From positions 1 through 29,453 of the forward strand of contig JAZDPK010000055.1 in assembly GCA_043797615.1 (NCBI GenBank): 29,453 nt of DNA. Direction: 5' to 3'. Below are positions 19,146-26,076 of this stretch, piece after piece; position 1 is the first letter of the stretch; every line of letters begins with the position of its first letter. The stretch is from JAZDPK01 sp043797615 (GTDB lineage Bacteria; Patescibacteriota; Patescibacteriia; UBA11705; JABHMO01). A program made the translations under genes and the position numbers. A model generated the notes under the pieces. It had not been told where the DNA came from. It made no database searches and saw only the letters and a list, made by a program, of their open reading frames with translations.

Positions 19146-19806
19146 TGGAATTTACCGTTTTCTTCTTGGCTTTAAATACGTCTCCTTTATAAATCCAGAC
19201 TTTGATGCCGATTTTGCCGAAGATCGTGTGCGCTTCTTCCAAAGCGTAGTCAATGTCCGCGCGCATGGTGTGCAGCGGCACTTTGCCGAAAAGCAATTTT
19301 TCCGAGCGGGCGATTTCCGCGCCGTTCAGGCGCCCGGAAACTTCCATTTTCGCGCCAAGGGCGTTGGCTTTCTCGATTTTGGCGAGCGCCTGCTTCATCG
19401 CCCGGCGGAACGGGATTCTTTTTTCAATGTCCGCCTTGATGTACTGGCCGATGATGGCCGCGTCCAAATTGGGGTTGCTGATCTCTTTTATGTTAATATT
19501 CAGCTTAACCGCTTTGTTTTTTATGATGGAACGGCTCACGTCCTTTCTCATCGCTTCGAGCCCGGCGCCGCCTCTGCCGATGATCGTTCCAGGACGGGCG
19601 GAGTAGATGATCACGTTCACCTCCTTGGCCGTGCGCTCGATGTTAATCGAAGAAATCGAGGACTTTTCCAGCTTCTTCCTGAAATAATCCTTGATTTTTA
19701 TGTCCTGCTCCAAAAATTTTTTATAATCCTTAACCGAAAACCACCGCGAGTCCCAGGTTCTCGTCTGCTTCAGCCGAAACACTTTTGGATTGATCTTTTT
19801 GCCCAT
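19141..19806 (-). CDS. rpsC: 30S ribosomal protein S3
   Basis: 221 aa. MGKKINPKVFRLKQTRTWDSRWF opens the protein, the KH domain reads YSARPGTIIGRGGAGLEAMRKDV (the GXXG loop as GRGG), and the C-terminal domain has GAKMEVSGRLNGAEIARSE ... GKVPLHTMRADIDYALEEAHTIFGKIGIKVWIYKGD. Its last residues border the repeat copy 5. Start context CAATATG. Confidence 0.97.
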   Translation of the reverse strand: MGKKINPKVFRLKQTRTWDSRWFSVKDYKKFLEQDIKIKDYFRKKLEKSSISSINIERTAKEVNVIIYSARPGTIIGRGGAGLEAMRKDVSRSIIKNKAVKLNINIKEISNPNLDAAIIGQYIKADIEKRIPFRRAMKQALAKIEKANALGAKMEVSGRLNGAEIARSEKLLFGKVPLHTMRADIDYALEEAHTIFGKIGIKVWIYKGDVFKAKKKTVNSK

Positions 19807-19832
19807 ATTGTTCTTCTATTTGATTAGAAAAA

Positions 19833-20429
19833 TTATTCGCCTGACTTGCGCCGGAACATTTTTTTAAAAAAGCCTTTCTGCTTCATCGCTTTGTGCTCAT
19901 GCTCGCGCAAATTGCGGTTGCCGCCGATGCGGCGCAGGTCGTGGATTTCCGACTTTTTGTCATCCTCCGCTTTTTTGCCTTTTGCTTCCGCCTCCGTTTT
20001 CAGCGCTTCCGCCACTTCGCCCTTGCCTATTTTATGATCGAGCTTGACGGTTTCGATTTTGCCTTTCTTTTTCTTCTTGGCCGCTTTATCCGTCGGCACC
20101 TTTTCCGCCAGAATCACGGAAATCATCGAGCTGCGCTTCCTGATCGGCGACGCGCTGCCATGCGCCCGGGGCATCCAGCGGTGGATGGTCGGGCCTTCGT
20201 TCACTAAAATTTCCCTGACAAAGAGATTGTCCATTTTCAATTCCAGATTGTGGGTGGCGTTCGCCAAGGCGGAATTCAGCAATTTCATGATCGGCCGGCT
20301 GGCGCGCTTGTCAATGATCGCGAGCTTCATCTGCGCCGCGCCAAAATCAAGGCCGCGCACGATGTCGGCGACCAGCCTCATTTTCCGCGGAGCGATGCGG
20401 ATGTAATTTGCTTGCGCTTTTATTTCCAT
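19833..20429 (-). CDS. rplV: 50S ribosomal protein L22 with long charged C-terminal extension
   Basis: 198 aa against about 110-115 usual. The core is MEIKAQANYIRIAPRKMRLVADIVRGLDFGAAQMKLAIIDKRASRPIMKLLNSALANATHN and VNEGPTIHRWMPRAHGSASPIRKRSSMISVILAE. After residue 113 comes an 85-residue Lys/Glu/Ala-rich tail (AAKKKKKGKIETVKLDHKIG ... FFKKMFRRKSGE), probably disordered. It starts 8 bp after rpsS; context CAATATG. Confidence 0.96.
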   Translation of the reverse strand: MEIKAQANYIRIAPRKMRLVADIVRGLDFGAAQMKLAIIDKRASRPIMKLLNSALANATHNLELKMDNLFVREILVNEGPTIHRWMPRAHGSASPIRKRSSMISVILAEKVPTDKAAKKKKKGKIETVKLDHKIGKGEVAEALKTEAEAKGKKAEDDKKSEIHDLRRIGGNRNLREHEHKAMKQKGFFKKMFRRKSGE

Positions 20430-20437
20430 ATTGTTCG

Positions 20438-20773
20438 CTATTTTTTAGCTTGAGCCTTCGGCGCCGGAGCCGGGGCGGCCGCTGGCGCGCCTTCTTCCTT
20501 CGAAAGCTCCTTGGCCATCTTGCCGCCGTGGCCGACGAATTTGCGGGTAAACGCGAATTCGCCCAGCTTGTGGCCGACCATGTTCTCAACGATGTAAACA
20601 TCGATGAAATTCTTGCCGTTGTGCACGCCAAAAGTGAATCCCACCATTTCCGGCGTGATCGTCGCGCGCCTGGCCCAAGTCTTCACCACTTTGCCGTCGG
20701 TCGGCTTGATCAGTGAAATTTTTTTGAGCAATCGCTCGTCAATGTATGGTCCTTTTTTAATGCTTCTCGACAT
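20438..20773 (-). CDS. rpsS: 30S ribosomal protein S19
   Basis: 111 aa. MSRSIKKGPYIDERLLKKISLI, TWARRATITPEMVGFTFGVHNGKNFIDVYIVENMVGHKLGEFAFTRKFVGHGG are conserved. The tail GAPAAAPAPAPKAQAKK is an Ala/Pro/Lys extension. Start context AAATATG. Confidence 0.97.
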   Translation of the reverse strand: MSRSIKKGPYIDERLLKKISLIKPTDGKVVKTWARRATITPEMVGFTFGVHNGKNFIDVYIVENMVGHKLGEFAFTRKFVGHGGKMAKELSKEEGAPAAAPAPAPKAQAKK

Positions 20774-20945
20774 ATTTCATAACTGTTTAGTGATTATTAA
20801 AAAGATTAACGGGATAAACGAGATTTGCTTGATTAAATTGTCTAGACAATCACGTCCCAAAGGGATCCCTTCGGGATTTATCGCATTCATCGCATTTTTT
20901 CTTCTTTGTTTTCTTGTTTTGTTGATTTTTAAATTTCTTGTTTTC
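20774..20945. other. Gap between rplB and rpsS
   Basis: 172 bp with a perfect 14-bp palindrome ATTGTCTAGACAAT (20837-20850), an inverse copy of the GGGATCCC repeat (20855-20880: CCCAAAGGGATCCCTTCGGG), and T-rich words near rplB. It is probably non-coding; an open frame across it lacks family character. Confidence 0.55.
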
Positions 20946-21791
20946 TTATTTCTTCTTCCGATTCTTTCTCCGGCTGACAATGAACATATTCGAAGCCTTT
21001 TTCCGGTTCCGCGTGATGAGTCCGAGCGCCGGCTTGCCCCAAGGCGTCTTCGGATGCTTGAGGCCGATCGGATGATTGCCTTCGCCGCCGCCGTGCGGAT
21101 GATCGTTCGGATTCATGGCTTTGCCGCGGACCGACGGGCGCACGCCCATGTGGCGGTGCCGGCCGGCTTTGCCGATTTTAACGTGCATGTATTCCGGATT
21201 GCTGACTTGTCCCAAAGTGGCCATCGCGATTTTCGGCACCAGGCGCACTTCGCTGGAAGGCAAACGCAATTGAGCGTAATCGCCTTCGATCGCCATGAGC
21301 TTGGCCCACGTGCCGGCCGCGCGGCATATTTCCGCGCCTTTGCCCGGTCTGAGTTCGATATTGTGCACGACCGAACCAATTGGAATATTTTCAAGCGGCA
21401 TGGAATTGCCGTTCTGAATGATCACTTGCGTTTTCGATGAAATGATTTCGTCATTTAATTTCAAACCGATCGGAGCAATGATATATCTCTTTTCGCCGTC
21501 TTTGTATTGAAGAAGAATGATGCGGGCGGCGCGGATCGGATCGTATTCAAAAGCCGCCACTTTGGCCGGAATGTCGAATTTGTCGCGCTTGAAATCGATC
21601 ATGCGGTAGAACTGCTTGTGGCCGCCGCCGTGGTGCCGAACCGTAATTTTCCCCTGCGCATTGCGGCCGCCGGTTTTCTTGCGGATGAATATCAAGCCCC
21701 GCTCCGGCCGCTTTTTGGCGAGATCGGAAGAATCGATGACGCTCATTTGGCGCCTCGCATTGCCGGTTGGTTTGTAAACTTTGATATTCAT
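20946..21791 (-). CDS. rplB: 50S ribosomal protein L2
   Basis: 281 aa. VYKPTGNARRQMSVIDSSDL opens the protein; GRNAQGKITVRHHGGGHKQFYRMIDF reads GGRNAQGKIT; GTWAKLMAIEGDYAQLRLPSSEVRLV and the catalytic-site loop HPHGGGEGNHPIGLKHPKTPWGKPALG are conserved. C-terminus SRRKNRKKK. It binds 23S rRNA near the peptidyl-transferase centre. Confidence 0.97.
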   Translation of the reverse strand: MNIKVYKPTGNARRQMSVIDSSDLAKKRPERGLIFIRKKTGGRNAQGKITVRHHGGGHKQFYRMIDFKRDKFDIPAKVAAFEYDPIRAARIILLQYKDGEKRYIIAPIGLKLNDEIISSKTQVIIQNGNSMPLENIPIGSVVHNIELRPGKGAEICRAAGTWAKLMAIEGDYAQLRLPSSEVRLVPKIAMATLGQVSNPEYMHVKIGKAGRHRHMGVRPSVRGKAMNPNDHPHGGGEGNHPIGLKHPKTPWGKPALGLITRNRKKASNMFIVSRRKNRKKK

Positions 21792-21806
21792 ATATGCTGA
21801 TGCTGA

Positions 21807-22265
21807 TTAGACGCCCTCGTAAATTTCCAGCTTGTCGTGAGCAGACATGGTGACGATCGCCTTTTTGAAATCTTTTCTCTTGCCTTCCACCCGGCCCTGA
21901 TGCGTATTCTTGCCGGTCTTCGCGATGAAATTGATTTTTAGCGGCTTGACGCCGTAAACGTTTTGGATTTTCTCCTTGACGTGGATTTTTTCCGCGCTCT
22001 TCGGCACGATAAAAACATATTTGTTTTGCGCGGCCAGATCGGTCGCTTTTTCCGTGATGAGCGGATGCAGCAGGCACTTATAAGATTCGATGTCTTCCTT
22101 TTTCTGCATTTTCTTCGTCAAAACCTGGGCCAACGCCGGCTTTTCAATGACCGCGCTTCTGTCCGCGGCTTTCTTTTCCAATGCCGGGGCAGGCAACGCT
22201 TTCCGCGGCTTTTTCTTTGCCCCACTCTTGTTCCCGGCTTTGAATATTTTATTGAATATGCTCAT
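21807..22265 (-). CDS. rplW: 50S ribosomal protein L23 with basic N-terminal extension
   Basis: 152 aa against about 95-100 usual. The core begins near residue 60 (SYKCLLHPLITEKATDLAAQNKYVFIVPKSAEKIHVKEKIQNVYGVKPLKINFI, then GRVEGKRKDFKKAIVTM). The first 55 residues (FKAGNKSGAKKKPRKALPAP ...) are Lys/Ala-rich and probably disordered. It starts 1 bp after the rplD stop (TAAT then ATG). L23 is the docking site for trigger factor and SRP. Confidence 0.95.
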   Translation of the reverse strand: MSIFNKIFKAGNKSGAKKKPRKALPAPALEKKAADRSAVIEKPALAQVLTKKMQKKEDIESYKCLLHPLITEKATDLAAQNKYVFIVPKSAEKIHVKEKIQNVYGVKPLKINFIAKTGKNTHQGRVEGKRKDFKKAIVTMSAHDKLEIYEGV

Positions 22266-22266
22266 A

Positions 22267-22917
22267 TTATTTTGCTTCGGCGCTTCCCTTCAAAAAAACC
22301 GCTTCGAGCGCTTTAAGCGCGGCTTTCGTGAAAACCAGTTTATTGCTGTTCAGCGCATCGTAAACATTCAGGCTGTTCGCGGCAATGACATCGGCTTTCG
22401 GCAGATTGCGGAACGCGCCTGCGATCTTCCTGTCCATTTTTTCAATGACAAACAGAACCTTTTTATCCGATAATCCCATTTTTTGGAGCAGCGATTCGGC
22501 CGCTTTTGTCTTGCTTTCCTTCCAATCCAGCTTTTCCAACGCCGAAATTGAATGATCCGCCGCCTTGTCGCTGAGAACCATGAACAGAGCTTTCTTCCTC
22601 ATTTTCTTGTTTAATTTTTTCGCGTAATTCCTTTCGCTCGTCGGGCCGAAAGTGATGCCACCGCCGCGCCATAGCGGCGAACGGCTCGATCCGTGGCGGG
22701 CCCGGCCGGTGCCTTTCTGCTTCCAGGGCTTTTTGCCGCCGCCGCGCACTTCGCCTTTGCCCTTCGTATGGGCGACGACGGTGCGGCGGTTGGCGAGGAA
22801 AGCCACGATCGCCTGATGCACTAAAACGCTTTTTACGGCCACGCTGAAAATCTTCGGGTTCAAATTCGTTTCGCCCGCTTCTTCTCCAATCTGGTTGTAC
22901 AGTTTGGCTTTAACCAT
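22267..22917 (-). CDS. rplD: 50S ribosomal protein L4
   Basis: 216 aa. VHQAIVAFLANRRTVVAHTKGKGEVRGGGKKPWKQKGTGRARHGSSRSPLWRGGGITFGP is the diagnostic exit-tunnel loop, and NLPKADVIAANSLNVYDALNSNKLVFTKAALKALE is the conserved C-terminal domain. L4 represses its own operon in E. coli by binding the leader; the structured rplC upstream region is a possible counterpart but unproven. Confidence 0.97.
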   Translation of the reverse strand: MVKAKLYNQIGEEAGETNLNPKIFSVAVKSVLVHQAIVAFLANRRTVVAHTKGKGEVRGGGKKPWKQKGTGRARHGSSRSPLWRGGGITFGPTSERNYAKKLNKKMRKKALFMVLSDKAADHSISALEKLDWKESKTKAAESLLQKMGLSDKKVLFVIEKMDRKIAGAFRNLPKADVIAANSLNVYDALNSNKLVFTKAALKALEAVFLKGSAEAK

Positions 22918-22958
22918 AAAAAGTATTTTAACGCTCTCTGGTTTGTAAAAAAATATTT

Positions 22959-23654
22959 TTAAATCGTCAGCTCTTTTTTCTCCGGCTCCGTCGTCGGCTC
23001 CGGCTTTTGGATTTCCAAATTGCCTTCGGCAATGAGATACAATACGCCGTGCCTGGCGCCGGGCACCGCGCCTTTCAAGCTGATTTCGTTTTTCACCGGA
23101 TCAACCGAAACGACTTCCAGATTTTTTACCGTGACCAGATCGTTTCCCATGTGCCCGCCCATCCGCATGCCTTTGAAAACATGGGCCGGCCCTTTGGCGC
23201 CGATCGATCCGGGCATGCGCAGCTGATCCTTGTGGCCGTGGCTCTTCTTGCCGCCCTTGAATCCGTGGCGCTTGACCACGCCCTGGAAGCCGCGGCCTTT
23301 TGAATTGCCTTGAACAGACACGGAATCGCCGACTTTGAAAATCGAAACATCCAATTTCTGGCCCGGCTCGAGCTGCGCGTAAGCAGAATCCTTTTCATCA
23401 AGGCGGAATTCCTTCAAAAAGCGGTAGCCGAAATTTTCTTTTTTAAATATTTTTTTAAATAATCCGGCCAGCGGCTTGTTCATTTTCTTCTTTTCGACGT
23501 AAGCGATCTGCACGGCGTTATAACCGTCTTTGGCTTCATCTTTTTTCGCGGTTACGAAACAAGGACCCGCGCTTATCCGGGTAATCGGAACGACTGTGCC
23601 GTCCGCCAAAAAGATCTGGCTCATTTCCACTTTTTTCCCAATGATGAATTTCAT
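22959..23654 (-). CDS. rplC: 50S ribosomal protein L3
   Basis: 231 aa from ATG 23654 (MKFIIGKKVEMSQIFLADGTVVPITRISAGPCFVT). The frame is open to 23774, but those 40 codons run through a long inverted repeat and look non-native. SVQGNSKGRGFQGVVKRHGFKGGKKSHGHKDQLRMPGSIGAKGPAHVFKGMRMGGHMGNDLVTVKNLEVV is the L3 signature. The 304-bp gap to rpsJ holds the inverted repeat and a hairpin. Start context TATATATG. Confidence 0.96.
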   Translation of the reverse strand: MKFIIGKKVEMSQIFLADGTVVPITRISAGPCFVTAKKDEAKDGYNAVQIAYVEKKKMNKPLAGLFKKIFKKENFGYRFLKEFRLDEKDSAYAQLEPGQKLDVSIFKVGDSVSVQGNSKGRGFQGVVKRHGFKGGKKSHGHKDQLRMPGSIGAKGPAHVFKGMRMGGHMGNDLVTVKNLEVVSVDPVKNEISLKGAVPGARHGVLYLIAEGNLEIQKPEPTTEPEKKELTI

Positions 23655-23660
23655 ATATAA

Positions 23661-23772
23661 GGGTACGAGATGTACAAGATCGAAGCGTACCAGATTATAC
23701 AAGATTGTCTTGAAGATATCGTCTCGCAAATCTCGTAAAATTTTGTATGTTAATCTTGTACATCTCGTACCC
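23661..23772. repeat. 20-bp perfect inverted repeat flanking 72 bp, upstream of rplC
   Basis: GGGTACGAGATGTACAAGAT (23661-23680) and its exact reverse complement (23753-23772). The right arm starts 98 nt before the rplC ATG and the left arm 6 nt before it. The interior repeats related words (ACAAGATTGTCT, CTCGCAAATCTCG). It may be a 112-bp miniature element or an RNA switch controlling rplC. Confidence 0.88.
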
Positions 23773-23787
23773 AAATCACATTAACGC

Positions 23788-23816
23788 AAAAGACCGAACT
23801 TAAAGCCCGGCCTTTC
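23788..23816 (-). terminator. Possible terminator/attenuator between rpsJ and rplC
   Basis: On the minus strand AAAGGCCGGGC pairs partly with GTTCGGTCTTT around TTTAA, followed by TTTTGCG. The T-run is short. Together with the inverted repeat, the rpsJ-rplC junction is the most structured gap in the array. Confidence 0.4.
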
Positions 23817-23958
23817 GTCAGTTTCCGGAATATTTTTAAGTTTTTTATCAGTGTGTTAAAAATTTTTAACTTTCTTGTTTTCAACTTTTGCCGTCCGGCA
23901 CTTCATTTGCATGGTTGCCAGAGAACGCCAGTTAAAATTTATTTTATTTTCAAAAAGC

Positions 23959-24300
23959 TTACATCTTTATTTCGATGTCAACGCCGGCCGGCAAATTCAG
24001 GCTCATGAGCGAATCGATCGTCTCGGCCGTCGGATTCAGAATATCGATCAGCCGCTTGTAAATGCGCATCTCATACTGGTCGCGCGCATCCTTGTGCACG
24101 AAAGTCGAACTGTTGACCGTATGCTTCTTTTTTTCCACGGGCAAAGGAATCGGCCCTTTGATAGTCGCGCCGGTCCGCTCGCCGGCTTCAATGATTGTCC
24201 TGGTCGACTGGTCGATTATTTTGTGGTCAAAAGCCTTGATCTTAATCCTGACCCGCTGGACGTTTTCCAGTTTCGCCTTTTCGGTTTTTTTATCAGCCAT
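23959..24300 (-). CDS. rpsJ: 30S ribosomal protein S10
   Basis: 113 aa. VRIKIKAFDHKIIDQSTRTIIEAGERTGATIKGPIPLPVEKKKHTVNSSTFVHKDARDQYEMRIYKRLIDILNPTAETIDSLMSLNLPAGVDIEIKM matches the family across its length. It starts 18 bp after tuf; no Shine-Dalgarno. A short N-terminal Lys/Glu extension precedes the core. Confidence 0.97.
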   Translation of the reverse strand: MADKKTEKAKLENVQRVRIKIKAFDHKIIDQSTRTIIEAGERTGATIKGPIPLPVEKKKHTVNSSTFVHKDARDQYEMRIYKRLIDILNPTAETIDSLMSLNLPAGVDIEIKM

Positions 24301-24318
24301 TGCTTTGAAATTATTTAT

Positions 24319-25509
24319 TTATTTAATGACCTTCGCGACCACGCCGGCGCCGATCGTCTTGCCGCCTTCGCGGATGGCGAACCTTTGCTGCTCTTCGAGC
24401 GCGACCGGAGTGATGAGCTTGATCTTTAATTTGACCGTGTCGCCCGGCATGACCATTTCCGCGCCTTCCGGCAATTCCACTTCGCCCGTAACGTCGGTGG
24501 TTCTGATATAGAATTGCGGCTTGTAGCCCTTGAAAAACGGCTTGTGGCGTCCGCCTTCTTCTTTGGTTAAAATATAAACCGACGATTCGAATTCAGTGTG
24601 CGGAGTGACCGTGCCCGGCTTGGCCAGGACTTGGCCTCTTTCCACGTCCTCTTTTTTAACGCCGCGCAGCAATAATCCGGCATTGTCTCCGGCCAGGCCT
24701 TTGTCAAGCGATTTATTGAACATTTCAATGCCCGTGACAACGGTTTTCGCCGTATCGCGCAAGCCGATGATTTCCACATCCTCGTTCAGCTTGATTTCGC
24801 CTCTCTCGATCCTACCGGTCACCACCGTGCCGCGGCCTTCGATCGAGAAAACGTCTTCAATCGGCATAAGGAACGGCTTGGCAGTTTCGCGGATCGGCTC
24901 GGGAATGTAAGAATCCAAAGCGTCCAAGAGCTCCTTGATGCATTTGGTCGCTTCCGGATCGGTCGGCTTGGCCAAAGCTTCCGTGGCCGAGCCGCGGATG
25001 ATCGGCGTGGTGTCGCCCGGATAATTGTATTTTTTCAATAATTCGCGGATTTCTTCTTCAACCAGGTCGATAAGTTCTTTTTCCGACACCAGATCGACTT
25101 TGTTAAGGAATACGACGACCGAAGGCACGCCAACCTGATAAGCGAGCAGAATGTGTTCTCTGGTCTGGGGCATCGGACCGTCGGTGGCGGCCACGACCAA
25201 AATCGCGCCGTCCATTTGAGCCGCGCCGGTAATCATATTTTTCACGTAATCGGCATGGCCCGGGCAGTCGACGTGGGCGTAGTGCCGCTTTTCCGTTTCG
25301 TACTCAACGTGCGCCGTGGCAATGGTGATGCCGCGCGCCTTTTCCTCCGGAGCGGAATCGATCTGATCAACGCCTTTATCCTGCGCCGCGCCGCCGTGGG
25401 CGAGCAAGTACTTCAAAATCGCGGCCGTCAAAGTGGTCTTGCCATGGTCAACATGGCCAATGGTGCCGACGTTAACATGGGGTTTTTTGCGTTCAAATAC
25501 TGCAGTCAT
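24319..25509 (-). CDS. tuf: Elongation factor Tu
   Basis: 396 aa. It carries GTP and aminoacyl-tRNA to the ribosome. G1 GHVDHGKTT, G2 EKARGITIATAHVEYET, G3 DCPGHADY, G4 NKVD and G5 GSATEAL are intact. Domains 2 and 3 carry GTVVTGRIERG and GDTVKLKIKLITPVALEE...FAIREGGKTIGAGVV. It is the only gene in the array with a good Shine-Dalgarno (AAAGGAG) and has its own strong promoter 186-213 bp upstream, consistent with high expression. Confidence 0.98.
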   Translation of the reverse strand: MTAVFERKKPHVNVGTIGHVDHGKTTLTAAILKYLLAHGGAAQDKGVDQIDSAPEEKARGITIATAHVEYETEKRHYAHVDCPGHADYVKNMITGAAQMDGAILVVAATDGPMPQTREHILLAYQVGVPSVVVFLNKVDLVSEKELIDLVEEEIRELLKKYNYPGDTTPIIRGSATEALAKPTDPEATKCIKELLDALDSYIPEPIRETAKPFLMPIEDVFSIEGRGTVVTGRIERGEIKLNEDVEIIGLRDTAKTVVTGIEMFNKSLDKGLAGDNAGLLLRGVKKEDVERGQVLAKPGTVTPHTEFESSVYILTKEEGGRHKPFFKGYKPQFYIRTTDVTGEVELPEGAEMVMPGDTVKLKIKLITPVALEEQQRFAIREGGKTIGAGVVAKVIK

Positions 25510-25547
25510 GGTTGTATTCTCCTTTTAGCGGCCCAAGGCAAACAGAA

Positions 25548-25579
25548 TTGGTTTATTAGTTTATTGGTTGATTAGTTGA
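25548..25579. repeat. 8-bp phased repeat in the tuf leader
   Basis: Four octamers: TTGGTTTA, TTAGTTTA, TTGGTTGA, TTAGTTGA. It sits inside the leader, 39 bp upstream of the ATG. Confidence 0.85.
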
Positions 25580-25694
25580 TCGCCAGGATCATCTGATAAC
25601 AACCGATAACCAACCAGCTTTCCATGGTTTTTTCCAGCCGCCGAAATTATTAATTATTAATGTTAATTATTGATTTTTAAAATTGCGCAAAAAC

Positions 25695-25722
25695 ATTATA
25701 TCACAAAATAAACTTAATGCAA
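25695..25722 (-). promoter_or_regulatory. Strong tuf promoter
   Basis: On the minus strand TTGCAT (25722-25717), a 16-bp spacer ending TGA, and TATAAT (25700-25695): perfect extended -10. Initiation near 25688 gives a leader of about 180 nt. It lies just upstream of the tuf leader, downstream of the Phd-like gene. Confidence 0.75.
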
Positions 25723-25737
25723 GTGGGTAACTTTGGC

Positions 25738-26043
25738 TTATTCTACGGGCTCAATATAGTACTGATCAGCGTCCTCGTCATCCTCGTCTTCCGCGATTTC
25801 GAAATCCGCGGTTTCGTTCTTGTCTTCTTCGCGGTTGGCCGACTGCCAGACAGCGATGTCGCGATTCATTTTGTCCAATAATTCGTCCTCGGTCAAGCCT
25901 TTGACTTCGCTTTTGCCGAAAACCAATTTTTCATAGCTATTCAGGCCCATGGCGACGAAAATGTCATCGCCGTCCGCGATAATGCAGCGGTCGCCCGTTT
26001 TCCCGATCAAATCGCATATTTTGCTCCAGGTTGACGAATCCAT
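25738..26043 (-). CDS. Small acidic protein with Phd/YefM-like N-terminus
   Basis: 101 aa. Residues 18-46 (DRCIIADGDDIFVAMGLNSYEKLVFGKSE) resemble the Phd/YefM antitoxin pattern of a basic or hydrophobic strand, a D/E turn, a hydrophobic strand and an S-x-x-x-Y-x-x-L helix. A segment VKGLTEDELLDKMNRDIAVWQ follows. The last 30 residues are extremely acidic (EIAEDEDDEDADQYYIEPVE). There is no toxin partner next to it. Its place between fusA and tuf suggests a translation-linked role, but that is inference; similarity rests on pattern only. It starts 33 bp after fusA; no Shine-Dalgarno. Confidence 0.65.
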   Translation of the reverse strand: MDSSTWSKICDLIGKTGDRCIIADGDDIFVAMGLNSYEKLVFGKSEVKGLTEDELLDKMNRDIAVWQSANREEDKNETADFEIAEDEDDEDADQYYIEPVE

Positions 26044-26076
26044 ACGATTGCAAAATCAATGTTTATATATTCAATA

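Larger units (their letters stand above)
23655..23958. other. rpsJ-rplC gap
   Basis: 304 bp without a gene. From rpsJ onward on the minus strand it contains AT-rich sequence, the possible attenuator (23788-23816) and the 112-bp inverted repeat element. No consensus promoter was seen. Confidence 0.55.

Noticed and set aside
20837..20850. 14-bp palindrome ATTGTCTAGACAAT as an operator
   Set aside because: A single occurrence inside an operon gap without a promoter is not enough to claim a regulator site.
20777..20980. Open frame of 67 codons in the rplB-rpsS gap
   Set aside because: It is read through repeat words, overlaps rplB in another frame and shows no family features.
23655..23774. Upstream extension of rplC to 23774
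   Set aside because: The 40 extra codons run through the inverted repeat, and family members start at MKFIIGKKVEMS.
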